A DNA stretch of 64,000 bases from Xanthomonas sp. SI (GTDB lineage Bacteria > Pseudomonadota > Gammaproteobacteria > Xanthomonadales > Xanthomonadaceae), in contig NZ_CP051261.1 of the NCBI RefSeq assembly GCF_014236855.1, forward strand, positions 2,604,001 to 2,668,000. The letters run 5' to 3'. Of the stretch, positions 18,321-27,123 are shown in pieces. Each line of letters opens with the position of its first letter. Position 1 is the stretch's first letter. A program made the translations under genes and the position numbers. The notes below the pieces were generated by a model. It saw nothing but the letters and a program-made list of their open reading frames with translations, had not been told where the DNA came from and ran no database searches.

Positions 18321-19126
18321 GCGTGGCGCGCGGCGCCGAAGTGGTCCAGCACCATCACTTCGCTGCGGCCGGGACGGTAGCCGCCCTGCAGCGCACGGGC
18401 GACGTAGTCGATCGCCGCCTCGCAGGCCACCGGCAGCGCCAGTCCCTGGCACAGCTGCGCGGCGATCGCCGAGGCGAGCGTGCAGCCGGTGCCGTGCGCC
18501 TGCAGCGGCAGCCGCGCATGGCTGAATTCGCTGCGGCTGACCCCGTCGTCGTAGCGGTCGATGACCCGATGGCCTTCGTCCAGGTGGCCGCCCTTGAGCA
18601 GCACCGCCTGCGCACCGGCCTCGAGCAGCGCGGCGGTGGCGTGCTCGGCATCGTCGGCGTTCTCGATCGCACGGCCCAGCAGCAGTTGCGCTTCCGGGGT
18701 GTTCGGGGTGACCAGTGTCGCCAGCGGCAGCAGGCGACGGCGCAGCGCATCCAGCGCGTCGTCTTCGAGCAGCTTGGCGCCGCTGGTTGCGACCATCACC
18801 GGGTCCAGCACCACGAACGGCGGGCGGTATTCCTCCAATGCATCGGCCACCAGGTGGATCACCGCGGCGTTGGCGAGCATGCCGAGCTTGACCGCGCCGA
18901 TGTCGAAATCGGCGAAGCAGGCGTCGATCTGCGCGCGCAGGAACGCCAGCGGCGGCACGTGCACGGCGCTGACCCCGCGGGTGTGCTGTGCGGTCAGCGC
19001 GGCGATCGCCGACAGCCCGTGCACGCGATGCGCGGCGAAGGTCTTCAGGTCGGCCTGGATGCCGGCGCCGCCGCCCGAGTCGGTGCCGGCGATGCTCAGT
19101 GCGGATACGACGGTGGGTTCGCTCAT
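18317..19126 (-). CDS. thiD: hydroxymethylpyrimidine/phosphomethylpyrimidine kinase ThiD
   Basis: A 269-aa ribokinase-fold enzyme that phosphorylates hydroxymethylpyrimidine twice for thiamine synthesis. It opens with 'ALSIAGTDSGGGAGIQADLK' and carries 'VLDPVMVATSG' and the anion-hole/catalytic segment 'AHGTGCTLASAIAA'. Length is typical. The 43 bases between it and the DUF1275 gene leave no room for a TPP riboswitch, so regulation of that type is unlikely here. Confidence 0.95.
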   Translation of the reverse strand: MSEPTVVSALSIAGTDSGGGAGIQADLKTFAAHRVHGLSAIAALTAQHTRGVSAVHVPPLAFLRAQIDACFADFDIGAVKLGMLANAAVIHLVADALEEYRPPFVVLDPVMVATSGAKLLEDDALDALRRRLLPLATLVTPNTPEAQLLLGRAIENADDAEHATAALLEAGAQAVLLKGGHLDEGHRVIDRYDDGVSRSEFSHARLPLQAHGTGCTLASAIAAQLCQGLALPVACEAAIDYVARALQGGYRPGRSEVMVLDHFGAARHA

Positions 19127-19169
19127 GCGCCGATTGTGCAGCGCCTGCCGCGGCTTGGCGACCGCGGAC

Positions 19170-19838
19170 TCAGCGCTGTTGGCGGCGGTAGTGCGCCTGC
19201 AGCGCGTAGATGGTGCCGACCACGCCGGTCAGCAGCGCCGGCGCCAGCAGCGCATCGAAGCCGACATGGCGGTAGGCCCGGGCGCCGAGCACGCCGCCGA
19301 GCAGGAAGCCGCCGATGATCAGCAGGCTCAGGCGGATGCGCCGCCGCGGCAGCGGCAGGCCGCGCAACGCCTGGCCCAGGCCGATGCCCAGGTCGGTGAA
19401 CATGCCGGTCAGGTGGGTGGTGCGCACCACCGCGCCGCTGTAGGTGGTGGTCATCGCGTTCTGCAGGCCGCAGGCGCTGGCCGCCAACAGCGCGCCGAGC
19501 AGTTGTTGCTGCTTGAACGCCTGCATCGCTGCCAGCAGGAGCACTGCTTCCAAGGCAAGCGCCACGCCGTAGCGGCGGCCCAGGCGCAGCCGGCTGTCCT
19601 GCACCACGATGCCGCTGAGCACCGCGCCGCCGAGGAAAGCCAGCACCACGCCCAGCAGGTTGCCGATCACGCGCAGGTCGCCATCGGCCAGCGCCGCGCC
19701 GAGCAGGGTGGTGGTGCCGGTCAGGTGGGTCACCGCCTGGTGTTCGAAGCCCAGGTAGCCGACCACGTTGACCATGCCGGCGACGCAGGCCAGCGCGCCG
19801 GCGAACGCCCAGGCCCAGCGCGGCAGTTCGAAGTTCAT
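19170..19838 (-). CDS. DUF1275 (YoaK-type) membrane protein
   Basis: A 222-aa integral membrane protein with about six hydrophobic segments. 'GMVNVVGYLGFEHQAVTHLTG' and 'LQNAMTTTYSGAVVRTTHLT' are the two signature stretches of DUF1275 proteins, whose function is unknown. It lies in the same direction as thiD and is separated from it by 43 bases. Confidence 0.85.
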   Translation of the reverse strand: MNFELPRWAWAFAGALACVAGMVNVVGYLGFEHQAVTHLTGTTTLLGAALADGDLRVIGNLLGVVLAFLGGAVLSGIVVQDSRLRLGRRYGVALALEAVLLLAAMQAFKQQQLLGALLAASACGLQNAMTTTYSGAVVRTTHLTGMFTDLGIGLGQALRGLPLPRRRIRLSLLIIGGFLLGGVLGARAYRHVGFDALLAPALLTGVVGTIYALQAHYRRQQR

Positions 19839-19907
19839 GCGCCGCGGCGGCGCCGCCGCGCGGGGCGCGACGGGCTGGGCGAGGGCGGCCGGCGCATGCG
19901 TCGCGGC

Positions 19908-20402
19908 CTATTTCGCGCCGTTGGCGGCGATCTCGGAGAACGTGCCGCTGGCCGGATCGAACACCGCGCCCCAGAAGCTGCCGCCGCCGCCGCACACGCG
20001 CACCGCATCGACGCTGGGATCCAGCTCGCTGTCGTCGCGCGGCTTGAATGCGTTGACGTAGATCGCCTGCTTGCCGCGGTAGAGGATGCCGACGTACTGG
20101 CGGTCGTAGCTGCCCGGATCGGCGATCGCGGGCTGCAGTTGCGCCAGCCGCGTTTCCAGCTGCGCGACCTGCTCCACGCTCGGCGCCCAATAGCCGCTCA
20201 CCGCGCCGTCGTGGCGCGCCGGGCTGTCGCGCGAACAGGTGTCGAGCACCTGCGCGGCGGTGCTGTTGCGGGTGACGATCCACGACTGACCGGCCTTGAT
20301 CGCGGTCGGCACGCTGGCCGGTCCGCGCGTGGTGGTACACGCGCCGAGCAGGGCCAGGGCCAGCGCGGCGCCGCCGAGGCGGCGTGCGCTGGCGGCGTTC
20401 AC
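19908..20402 (-). CDS. putative lipoprotein, unknown function
   Basis: A 164-aa protein starting at a GTG that overlaps the phoH stop (GTGA). The signal sequence 'GGAALALALLGAC' ends in a lipobox with the lipidated cysteine at about residue 22. The mature part has two further cysteines, a C-x-R-D pair and 'VRVCGGGGSF', which may form a disulfide in the periplasm. I do not recognise a family. It is coupled to phoH by overlap only. Confidence 0.65.
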   Translation of the reverse strand: MNAASARRLGGAALALALLGACTTTRGPASVPTAIKAGQSWIVTRNSTAAQVLDTCSRDSPARHDGAVSGYWAPSVEQVAQLETRLAQLQPAIADPGSYDRQYVGILYRGKQAIYVNAFKPRDDSELDPSVDAVRVCGGGGSFWGAVFDPASGTFSEIAANGAK

Positions 20403-21799
20403 AGGACCTCCGAGGCGTAGTCGGCCAGGCGCGAGCGCTCGCCGCGGCGCAGGGTGACGTGCGCGCTGTGCGGCCAGGCCTTGAACCGGTCCACCGCATA
20501 GGTCAGGCCCGAGGTGGTCTCGGTCAGGTACGGCGTGTCGATCTGCTCGACGTTGCCCAGGCACACGATCTTGGTGCCGGGGCCGGCGCGGGTGATCAGC
20601 GTCTTCATCTGCTTCGGGGTCAGGTTCTGCGCTTCGTCCAGGATCAGGTAGCGCGACAGGAAGGTGCGTCCGCGCATGAAGTTCATAGAGCGGATCTTGA
20701 TCCGGCTGGCGAGCAGGTCGTTGGTCGCCGCGCGGCCCCAGGCGCCGCCTTCCTGGTTGTGGGTCAGCACTTCCAGGTTGTCGGTCAGCGCGCCCATCCA
20801 CGGCGTCATCTTCTCTTCCTCGGTGCCGGGCAGGAAACCGATGTCCTCGCCGACGCTGACCGTGGCGCGGGTCATGATGATCTCGCGGTAGCGCTGCTGG
20901 TCCATGGTCTGCGCCAGGCCCGCCGCCAGCGCCAGCAGGGTCTTGCCGGTGCCGGCGGTGCCGAGCAGGGTGACGAAGTCGATCTCCGGGTCCATCAGCG
21001 CGTTGAGCGCGAAGTTCTGCTCGCGGTTGCGCGCGGCGATGCCCCACACCGCGTGCTGGCCGCTGCGGAAATCGTCGACCAGCGCCAGCGTCGCCTTGCG
21101 CTCGCCGCTGACCTTGACCACGCGCAGTTCCACTTCGTCGTCGCCGGGCAGGTACAGGTACTGGTTCGGATGCCAGTCCTCGTCGTCGGCCAGCGCGATC
21201 TCGTAGCAGGTGCGGCCGCGGTCGCTCCAGCTGCGCAGGTCCTGGTTGTGCTTCTGCCAGAAATCCTCCGGCAGCTCGATCGCGCCGGTATACAGCAGGC
21301 TGAAATCGTCGAGCGCGCGGTCGTTCTCGTAGTCTTCTGCGCTCAGGCCGCTGATCGCCGCCTTGATTCGCAGGTTGATGTCCTTGGACACCAGGATCAC
21401 CGGCGTTTCCGGGCCGTCCTCGCGCAGCGCCAGCACCGCGGCCAGGATCTTGTTGTCCGGCGCCACGGTGCCGAAGCTGCGCCCGGGCTCGACCGGACGG
21501 GTCTGGAAGTACAGCCGGCCGATGCTGCCGCTGCTCTTGAGCTGGATGCCCTGCGGATGGCTGAGCGGGATGCCCGACTCGATCTGCTCGGCGCCGGCGC
21601 CCTCGATCAGCTCGTTGAGGAAACGGCTGACCTGGCGCGCGTTGCGGCTGACTTCGGACATGCCCTTCTTGGCGTTGTCCAGCTCCTCGATCACCTGCAT
21701 CGGCAGGAACACGTCGTGCTCCTCGAACTTGAACAGCGCGGTCGGGTCGTGCATCAGCACGTTGGTATCCAGCACGTAGATGCGCTTGCCTCGGGTCAT
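20399..21799 (-). CDS. PhoH family protein with N-terminal PIN domain
   Basis: A 466-aa PIN-PhoH (PhoH2-type) protein. The N-terminal PIN ribonuclease domain begins 'YVLDTNVLMHDP' (catalytic D11), and the C-terminal PhoH ATPase has the P-loop 'LLGTAGTGKTLLALAAG' and 'LILDEAQN' (Walker B). Related proteins couple RNA cleavage to ATP-driven unwinding. The stop overlaps the start of a lipoprotein gene. Length and both domains look intact. Confidence 0.92.
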   Translation of the reverse strand: MTRGKRIYVLDTNVLMHDPTALFKFEEHDVFLPMQVIEELDNAKKGMSEVSRNARQVSRFLNELIEGAGAEQIESGIPLSHPQGIQLKSSGSIGRLYFQTRPVEPGRSFGTVAPDNKILAAVLALREDGPETPVILVSKDINLRIKAAISGLSAEDYENDRALDDFSLLYTGAIELPEDFWQKHNQDLRSWSDRGRTCYEIALADDEDWHPNQYLYLPGDDEVELRVVKVSGERKATLALVDDFRSGQHAVWGIAARNREQNFALNALMDPEIDFVTLLGTAGTGKTLLALAAGLAQTMDQQRYREIIMTRATVSVGEDIGFLPGTEEEKMTPWMGALTDNLEVLTHNQEGGAWGRAATNDLLASRIKIRSMNFMRGRTFLSRYLILDEAQNLTPKQMKTLITRAGPGTKIVCLGNVEQIDTPYLTETTSGLTYAVDRFKAWPHSAHVTLRRGERSRLADYASEVL

Positions 21800-21883
21800 C
21801 GTGGATTCCTGGGAATGGGACAGGGAAAAACCATCACCGCCTGCGCAGGGCAGGGTGATGCGACGTGCGGGAAACGCGAATGA

Positions 21884-22363
21884 TCACTGCTGGGCGGCGG
21901 CCTGCAGCGCGTCGAACACGGCCTGGGCGTGGCCGGGTACCTTGACCTTGCGCCAGCTGCGCAGCAGCCGGCCCGAGGGCGAGATCAGGAAGGTGCTGCG
22001 CTCGATGCCGAGCACCTGGCGGCCATACATGTTCTTTTCCTTGATCACGTCGAACGCGCGGCACAGGGCCTCGTCGGCGTCGCTGACCAGCGGGAAGCGG
22101 AAGCCCTGCTTGGCGCAGAAGTTGTCGTGCGACTTCAGCGAATCGCGCGAGACGCCGAGCACGGCGGCGTTGGCCTGCTCGAACTGCGGCAGCAGCGCGT
22201 TGAAGTCGATGCCCTCGGTGGTGCAGCCGGGGGTGCTGTCCTTCGGATAGAAATACAGCACCAGCCAGCGGCCGGCGTAATCGCCGAGCGTGGCGCTGGC
22301 GCCGCCGGACAACGCCAGCGGCAATGCCAGCGTGGTGCGGTCCAGGGTGTCGCCGTCCTTCAT
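21884..22363 (-). CDS. bcp: thioredoxin-dependent peroxiredoxin, PrxQ/Bcp type
   Basis: A 159-aa peroxidase that reduces H2O2 and organic peroxides. The peroxidatic cysteine is C47 in 'PKDSTPGCTTEG'. The resolving cysteine is not 5 residues later as in E. coli Bcp but C83 in 'HDNFCAKQGF', the spacing reported for the Xanthomonas PrxQ (C48/C84). It lies 61 bases downstream of gcvR in the same direction. Confidence 0.92.
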   Translation of the reverse strand: MKDGDTLDRTTLALPLALSGGASATLGDYAGRWLVLYFYPKDSTPGCTTEGIDFNALLPQFEQANAAVLGVSRDSLKSHDNFCAKQGFRFPLVSDADEALCRAFDVIKEKNMYGRQVLGIERSTFLISPSGRLLRSWRKVKVPGHAQAVFDALQAAAQQ

Positions 22364-22424
22364 GGGGTGTCCTCCGCGTGCATCGCCATCATCTGCGTTC
22401 CACTGCGTCGATGTCCAGCGCGGA

Positions 22425-23000
22425 TCAGAACTTCATCGGGTCCATGATCGCGTCCAGGTTCAGGTGGTCGCAGAACTCGAGGAAATCGTCGCGCAGCGCG
22501 GCGATGTGCATGTTCGCCGGCACCCCGATCGTCACCTGCGCCGAGAACATCTCCGCGCCGGTCTGCATCGCGCGGTAGCGGGTGCTCTGCAGGTTCTCGA
22601 TGGTGATGCCCTGGCGGTCGAAGAAGTCCGCCAGCTGGAATAGGATGCCCGGCTTGTCGGCGGCGATGACCTCGACGATGTAGGGCAGCAGGTTGGATTG
22701 CGCCTGCTTGGCGCCGGTGCGGTACCACACCAGCTTCATGCCTTCCTCGCGGTCGAGCCGGGTCAGCATGGCTTCGAGCTTGGCCACCGCGTCCCACGAG
22801 CCGGTCGCCAGCGCGGTCACCGACACGTCGCGGCCGACCGTGGCCAGGCGCGCATCGACGAGATTGCAGCCGCTGTCGGCGATACGCCGCGTCACCGGCA
22901 ACAGCGGCGACTCCGGATGCGTCGTATAGGCGTTGATCAGGAGGTGGTTTTCGGTCGGCGCGGGCCGGGGCGTGGTGTCTGTCAAAGGGGCTTCCGGCAT
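22425..23000 (-). CDS. gcvR: glycine cleavage system regulator-like protein (two ACT domains)
   Basis: A 191-aa protein with two ACT domains: 'LLINAYTTHPESPLLPVTRR' and 'IVEVIAADKPGILFQLADFF'. This is the GcvR architecture; in E. coli GcvR holds the activator GcvA inactive when glycine is low. ATG at 23000 is chosen; the frame runs further upstream without family-like sequence. It is divergent from dapA. Confidence 0.82.
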   Translation of the reverse strand: MPEAPLTDTTPRPAPTENHLLINAYTTHPESPLLPVTRRIADSGCNLVDARLATVGRDVSVTALATGSWDAVAKLEAMLTRLDREEGMKLVWYRTGAKQAQSNLLPYIVEVIAADKPGILFQLADFFDRQGITIENLQSTRYRAMQTGAEMFSAQVTIGVPANMHIAALRDDFLEFCDHLNLDAIMDPMKF

Positions 23001-23162
23001 TGCGTAGGATTGCGTAAGGCTGAACGGCGTCCGGGCGGTCGCTCGGTGCAGTATGCAGCATACTTGCCCGCGCTTTCGGGCCGCAAGTAACATGCGGGAC
23101 GAATCGACGTCCGTGCGGGCCGCATGCGGCCCTTTCTATCTACACAGCGAGCATCAGGCATC

Positions 23163-24071
23163 TTGTCCCTCTCCGGCATCATCACCGCCCTGGCCACGCC
23201 CTTCCAGGGCAATGGCGACCTCGACCTCGACGCCTGGCAGCGCCTGCTCAAACGGCAGCTGGACGGCGGCGTGCAGGGCGTGGTGGTGGCGGGATCGACC
23301 GGCGAGGCGGCCACGCTGCTGGACGAGGAGTACGACCTGATCCTGCGCGAGGCGGCGCAGGCGCTCGGCGGACGCGTGCCGTTGCTGGCCGGCACCGGCC
23401 TGTCCGGCACCGCCAAGACGGTCGCGCTGACCCGCCGCGCCGCGGCCAACGGCGCGCAGTACGCGCTGGTGGTGACCCCGCCGTACGTGCGTCCGACCCA
23501 GGCCGGCCTGCTCGCGCACTACCTGCAGGTGGCCGAGCACGGCGGCCTGCCGGTGGTGCTGTACAACGTGCCCGGGCGCACCGGCTGCGATCTGCTGCCG
23601 GAGACGGTGGCGCAGCTGGCGCAGCATCCGCAGATCGTCGGCATCAAGGAAGCCAGCAGCGATCCGCAGCGCATCGCCGCGCTGCTGGCGTTGCGCAGCG
23701 ACGGCTTCGCCGTGCTCAGCGGCGACGACGGCAGCGCCGCGCAGGCCATGCTCGGCGGCTACGACGGGCTGATCTCGGTCGCCTCCAACGCCTTGCCGGC
23801 CGCCTACCGCCGCCTGTGCGACCTGGCGCGCGCGCGCCAGGCCGAGCCGGCGCAGGCCTGGGACGCGCGCCTGCAGCCGTTCCACGCCTTCTGCGGCATC
23901 GAATCCAACCCGATCCCGGTCAAGGCGCTGCTGCAGCGCGCCGGTATCGGCCAGGGGCTGCGGCTGCCGCTGCTGCCGCTGTCCGCGGCGCACCACGCCA
24001 CGGCCGACCGTCTCGCCACCGACGCAGCCGCGTTGGAAGAACTATCCAGCCGCGAAACGCTCGCGGCCTGA
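23163..24071 (+). CDS. dapA: 4-hydroxy-tetrahydrodipicolinate synthase
   Basis: A 302-aa TIM-barrel enzyme that condenses pyruvate and aspartate semialdehyde in lysine and diaminopimelate synthesis. It has 'GSTGEAATL', the Schiff-base region '[11 protein letters not shown]' and '[11 protein letters not shown]'. The family start fits TTG 23163 ('[13 protein letters not shown]'); an upstream GTG-like start at 23124 would add 13 residues without similarity. It is followed after 18 bases by a BamC-like lipoprotein gene, as in enterobacteria. Confidence 0.92.
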   Translation: MSLSGIITALATPFQGNGDLDLDAWQRLLKRQLDGGVQGVVVAGSTGEAATLLDEEYDLILREAAQALGGRVPLLAGTGLSGTAKTVALTRRAAANGAQYALVVTPPYVRPTQAGLLAHYLQVAEHGGLPVVLYNVPGRTGCDLLPETVAQLAQHPQIVGIKEASSDPQRIAALLALRSDGFAVLSGDDGSAAQAMLGGYDGLISVASNALPAAYRRLCDLARARQAEPAQAWDARLQPFHAFCGIESNPIPVKALLQRAGIGQGLRLPLLPLSAAHHATADRLATDAAALEELSSRETLAA

Positions 24072-24089
24072 CCCTCAGGAGATTTATCG

Positions 24090-24623
24090 ATGCGTGCTTC
24101 CGTTCCCTACGTCCGCGTGCTGTCGGCCGCCGTGCTGGCGACCACCATGGTCGCGGCCACCAGCGGTTGCAGCTGGTTCCACAAGGGCAAGCCGCGCGGC
24201 GACTATGCGCTGGCTCCCGAAGCGCGTCCGCTGGAAGTGCCGCCGGATCTGACCGCGCCGGACACCTCGGCGGCGATGAAGGTGCCGGCGCTGGCCTCGG
24301 CCACGCAGCGCCCCGGCGCCAGCAGCGCGCCGGGCCAGGCGCCGGCGGCGTCGAACAGCGGTTTCGTGGTGCCGGGCGCGCGCGATCAGGTGTTCGGCCA
24401 GGTCGGCGACGCGCTGGGCGGCATCGAGGGCGTCACCATCGCCAGCCGTGCGCAGGTGCTGGGTTCCTACGACGTGGCCTACGAGGGCAGCAACTTCCTG
24501 GTCCGCGTGGTGGCGGTGGATGCCGGCGTGTACGTGTCGGCGGTCGATCCGCGCGGCATGCCGGCCAACGGCGATGCCCCGGTCAAGCTGATCGCGGCGC
24601 TGAAGGCCAAGCTCGGCCATTGA
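24090..24623 (+). CDS. BamC-like outer membrane lipoprotein
   Basis: A 177-aa protein with a long signal peptide ending in 'ATSGC' (lipidated cysteine at about 27). The mature start contains 'ARPLEVPPDL', the motif of BamC-type lipoproteins, an Ala/Pro/Ser linker, and a C-terminal alpha/beta domain of about 80 residues. It is shorter than E. coli BamC (one globular domain instead of two). The order dapA-bamC is conserved in gammaproteobacteria, which supports a role in the outer membrane assembly complex. An AGGAG site precedes the start. Confidence 0.7.
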   Translation: MRASVPYVRVLSAAVLATTMVAATSGCSWFHKGKPRGDYALAPEARPLEVPPDLTAPDTSAAMKVPALASATQRPGASSAPGQAPAASNSGFVVPGARDQVFGQVGDALGGIEGVTIASRAQVLGSYDVAYEGSNFLVRVVAVDAGVYVSAVDPRGMPANGDAPVKLIAALKAKLGH

Positions 24624-24670
24624 GCCGGCGCCGCCGGCCGGCGTTCGCGCCGGGCTGTTGCGATAAACAG

Positions 24671-24702
24671 AAACGGGCGCCGCAGGGCGCCCGTTTCGTT
24701 TT
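24671..24702 (+). terminator. terminator of dapA-lipoprotein operon
   Basis: aaacgggcgcc / ggcgcccgttt arms with cgtttt behind, about 50 bases after the lipoprotein stop. Confidence 0.8.
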
Positions 24703-24734
24703 GGAGAGGATGCTGGCGCGGTTCCAGGAAACCC

Positions 24735-24804
24735 TTGTAGGAGCGGCTTCAGCCGCGACAGGCGTTACCGATGGAGCCTGTCGCGGCTGAAGCCGCTCCT
24801 ACAA
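24735..24804. repeat. 29-bp perfect inverted repeat (REP-type hairpin)
   Basis: Arms 24735-24763 and 24776-24804 are exact reverse complements, built on the unit gtaggagcggcttcagccgc, with a 12-base loop. The same unit recurs at 56.6-56.9 kb and, diverged, at 59.2 kb. It sits between two convergent genes. Confidence 0.9.
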
Positions 24805-24824
24805 CAACCGCTCTGCCTCGACGG

Positions 24825-25148
24825 CTACTTCAGCAGCAGCGGCAGCTTGTTCGGCTTGCCGTCCCATTCGGCGGCGTCGGGCAGCGGTTCCTGGCGCGTG
24901 GTCAGCACCGGCCAGGCCTTGGCCAGCTCCGCGTTGAGCGCGACGAAGCCTTCCTGTCCGGCCGGCACGTCGTCCTCGGGGTAGATCGCGTTGGCCGGGC
25001 ACTCCGGCTCGCACAGGGTGCAGTCGATGCACTCGTCCGGATCGATCACCATGAAATTGGGACCCACGTGGAAACAATCCACGGGACACACTTCCACGCA
25101 GTCGGTGTATTTGCACTTGATGCAGTTTTCGGTGACGACAAAAGGCAT
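24825..25148 (-). CDS. fdxA: 7Fe ferredoxin FdxA
   Basis: A 107-aa ferredoxin with a [3Fe-4S] and a [4Fe-4S] cluster. Cysteines at 9, 12, 17, 21 and 25 ('[12 protein letters not shown]', 'VCPVDC') and at 40, 43, 46 and 50 ('[13 protein letters not shown]') match the FdxA family, and the ~50-residue C-terminal extension is typical. It is a small soluble electron carrier. It appears as a single gene, transcribed toward the REP hairpin. Confidence 0.95.
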   Translation of the reverse strand: MPFVVTENCIKCKYTDCVEVCPVDCFHVGPNFMVIDPDECIDCTLCEPECPANAIYPEDDVPAGQEGFVALNAELAKAWPVLTTRQEPLPDAAEWDGKPNKLPLLLK

Positions 25149-25295
25149 GGTTCGATCCGGCGGTTAAGCGCGCAATTCTAAAGCAGTCGGCGCCGGCGCG
25201 TGGAGAATGCGCGTTGGCGGTGCCGGCACGGGTCCCGCCGCGCCGCGGACGGCAGGCCTTGCGGCATGGCGTGCAGGCGGCGCCGGGGGCGTGGA

Positions 25296-26195
25296 TCAGT
25301 CGCCGATGCCGCCGCGGCGTTGCGCCAGGCGGTACAGGCCGCGCGCGGCGAGGTCTTCCGGGTGGCTGTGGACCGCGCTGCCCAGCGCGCGCAGCGCATG
25401 CGCGTAACGGTTCAGCAGGCCGCTGCCGCCGATCAGGTGCACGCTCGGCGCCAGCGGCAGGCGCGCGCGCAGTTCGTGGCCGATCAGCAGACCGGACAGG
25501 TAGGACGGCGCGGCGGCCGCGCTCAGCCGCTCGAACAGGCCCAGGCTGCGCACGCCGAACAGGTGGTGCAGCAGGCCGCCGGGCTCGCCGCTGCGCTGCA
25601 GGCCGGCGTCGAAGCCGGCGCCGTCGAAGTGCGCGTCGTCGGCCTCCATCAGGCGTGCCAGCAGGCTGTGCTGGCGCAGCAGCGCGTACAGCTCGCCGGT
25701 CATCATCGTGGCCAGGGCGGCGATGCGGCCGTGTTGCAGATCGACCCATTTGCTGTGGGTGCCAGGCAGGCACACGCTGTGGCCGCCCGCGCCCGGCGCG
25801 TCCTGGGCGAGGACGTCGAGCAGCCCGATCAGCTGGGTCTCCTCGCCGCGCATCACGTCCGGCACCGCCTCGGCGCTGCTGGCCACGCCGGGCACGAACC
25901 ACAGCGTGCGCCCGGGCAGGGCCGGGTCCTGCAGCGGCTGCATCGCCGCGGCCAGCGCGGCGGCGTCGGCCGGGCAGGGCGCGTAAGGCAGTTCGATCCA
26001 GCCGTTGCGGCTGCCGATCATGCCGCACAGCACCACGTCGCCGGGCCAGCCGTCGATCAGCGCCGCCAGGGTCGCGGCGAAGCGGCCCTGGCAGGCGCCG
26101 ATGCCCTGGTCGCTGCGGCGCTGCTCGAGCACGCGGCCGTCGGCTGCGAGCCGGTAGCCGCGCAGGCTGCTGGTGCCCCAATCGATGGCGATCAT
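25296..26195 (-). CDS. dgoK: 2-dehydro-3-deoxygalactonokinase
   Basis: A 299-aa kinase that phosphorylates 2-keto-3-deoxy-galactonate in the De Ley-Doudoroff pathway. It begins 'MIAIDWGTSSLRGYRL' (phosphate-binding loop of the ASKHA fold) and contains 'CLPGTHSKWV' and 'LIGGSGLLNRYA'. The start overlaps the lactonase stop (ATGA). It is the last gene of the operon running leftward from 28892. Confidence 0.93.
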   Translation of the reverse strand: MIAIDWGTSSLRGYRLAADGRVLEQRRSDQGIGACQGRFAATLAALIDGWPGDVVLCGMIGSRNGWIELPYAPCPADAAALAAAMQPLQDPALPGRTLWFVPGVASSAEAVPDVMRGEETQLIGLLDVLAQDAPGAGGHSVCLPGTHSKWVDLQHGRIAALATMMTGELYALLRQHSLLARLMEADDAHFDGAGFDAGLQRSGEPGGLLHHLFGVRSLGLFERLSAAAAPSYLSGLLIGHELRARLPLAPSVHLIGGSGLLNRYAHALRALGSAVHSHPEDLAARGLYRLAQRRGGIGD

Positions 26196-27115
26196 GCGCT
26201 GGCGATGCGTCCTTCGGACAGGCCGGCGATGCCGACCGCGGCGACGAACAGGCCGCCGGCCTGCGGCGTGCTCAACAGTTCGTCGTCGGCGTGGTCCATG
26301 CGCGAGGTGCTCAGGTACAGGGTGCGGCCGTCGACGCCACCCAGCGCCGGGCAGGTGGGGTGCTTGACCGGCAGCGCGACGCTGCGTTCGACGCTGCCGT
26401 CGGGCCGGTAGCGGACCACGCGCCAGGCGCGCCATTGCGCGTTCCACAGGTGGCCTTCGGCATCGACGATGGCGCCGTCGGGTTCGGCGCCGGGGTGGTC
26501 GAGTTCGGCGAACACGCGGCTGTTGCTGGTCTGCGCGTTGGCGGCGTCGTAGTCGCAGCACAGAATCTGCGGGCGCACCGAGTCGCAGTAGTACAGGGTG
26601 CGGCCGTCGGCGCTGAAGCAGATCGCGTTGGGGATCGCCACGCCGGGCAGCGGCAGGCGGCGCAGGCCGTGGCGCGCGGACCACTGGTAGAAGCTGCCGA
26701 CCGGGGCCTGGTCGGCGCGCTCGCTCATGGTGCCGAACACGAAGTTGCCGTGGCGGTCGGCGCGGCCGTCGTTGGCGCGGGTGTCGTCGCGCTCCGGTTC
26801 CAGGTCGGCGAGCTTGTGCAGCGGCAGGTCGCTCGCGTCGGCGGCGCTGGCGTCGGGATCGGCGGCGTACACGCCCTTGGCCAGCGCCAGCAGCAGGCGG
26901 CCGTCGTCGAACAGGCCCAGGCAGCCGGGGCGGTCGGGCAGGGCCCAGTGCCGCGTGGCGCCGCTGGCCGGATCGTGGCGCCACAGCTGGCGTCCGTCGA
27001 TGTCGACCCAGAACAGCGCTTGCCGGCGTTCGCACCAGACCACGCCTTCGCCGTGGGTGCAGCGGCTGTCCACCGCCAGCGTGGCGGTGTGGGCAGGGGA
27101 GGACGTAGCGTTCAT
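26192..27115 (-). CDS. SMP-30/gluconolactonase family sugar lactonase
   Basis: A 307-aa six-bladed propeller lactonase. 'GEGVVWCERRQALFWVDIDG' gives the first metal ligand (E), and 'RANDGRADRHGNFVFGTM' and 'DGAIVDAEGHLWNAQW' supply the further Asn/Asp ligands. In this operon it most likely opens galactono-1,4-lactone to galactonate. ATG 27115 is preferred because it has a GGTGAG site; ATG 27130 would overlap dgoD by 7 bases. Confidence 0.88.
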   Translation of the reverse strand: MNATSSPAHTATLAVDSRCTHGEGVVWCERRQALFWVDIDGRQLWRHDPASGATRHWALPDRPGCLGLFDDGRLLLALAKGVYAADPDASAADASDLPLHKLADLEPERDDTRANDGRADRHGNFVFGTMSERADQAPVGSFYQWSARHGLRRLPLPGVAIPNAICFSADGRTLYYCDSVRPQILCCDYDAANAQTSNSRVFAELDHPGAEPDGAIVDAEGHLWNAQWRAWRVVRYRPDGSVERSVALPVKHPTCPALGGVDGRTLYLSTSRMDHADDELLSTPQAGGLFVAAVGIAGLSEGRIASA

Positions 27116-27123
27116 GGACTCAC

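Noticed and set aside
19127..19169. TPP riboswitch before thiD
   Set aside because: Only 43 bases separate thiD from the upstream gene and no conserved TPP core is visible.
17219..19318. 699-codon plus-strand frame over the tRNA-Arg and thiD region
   Set aside because: It runs through a tRNA gene and opposite thiD and the hydrolase, which have clear family motifs.
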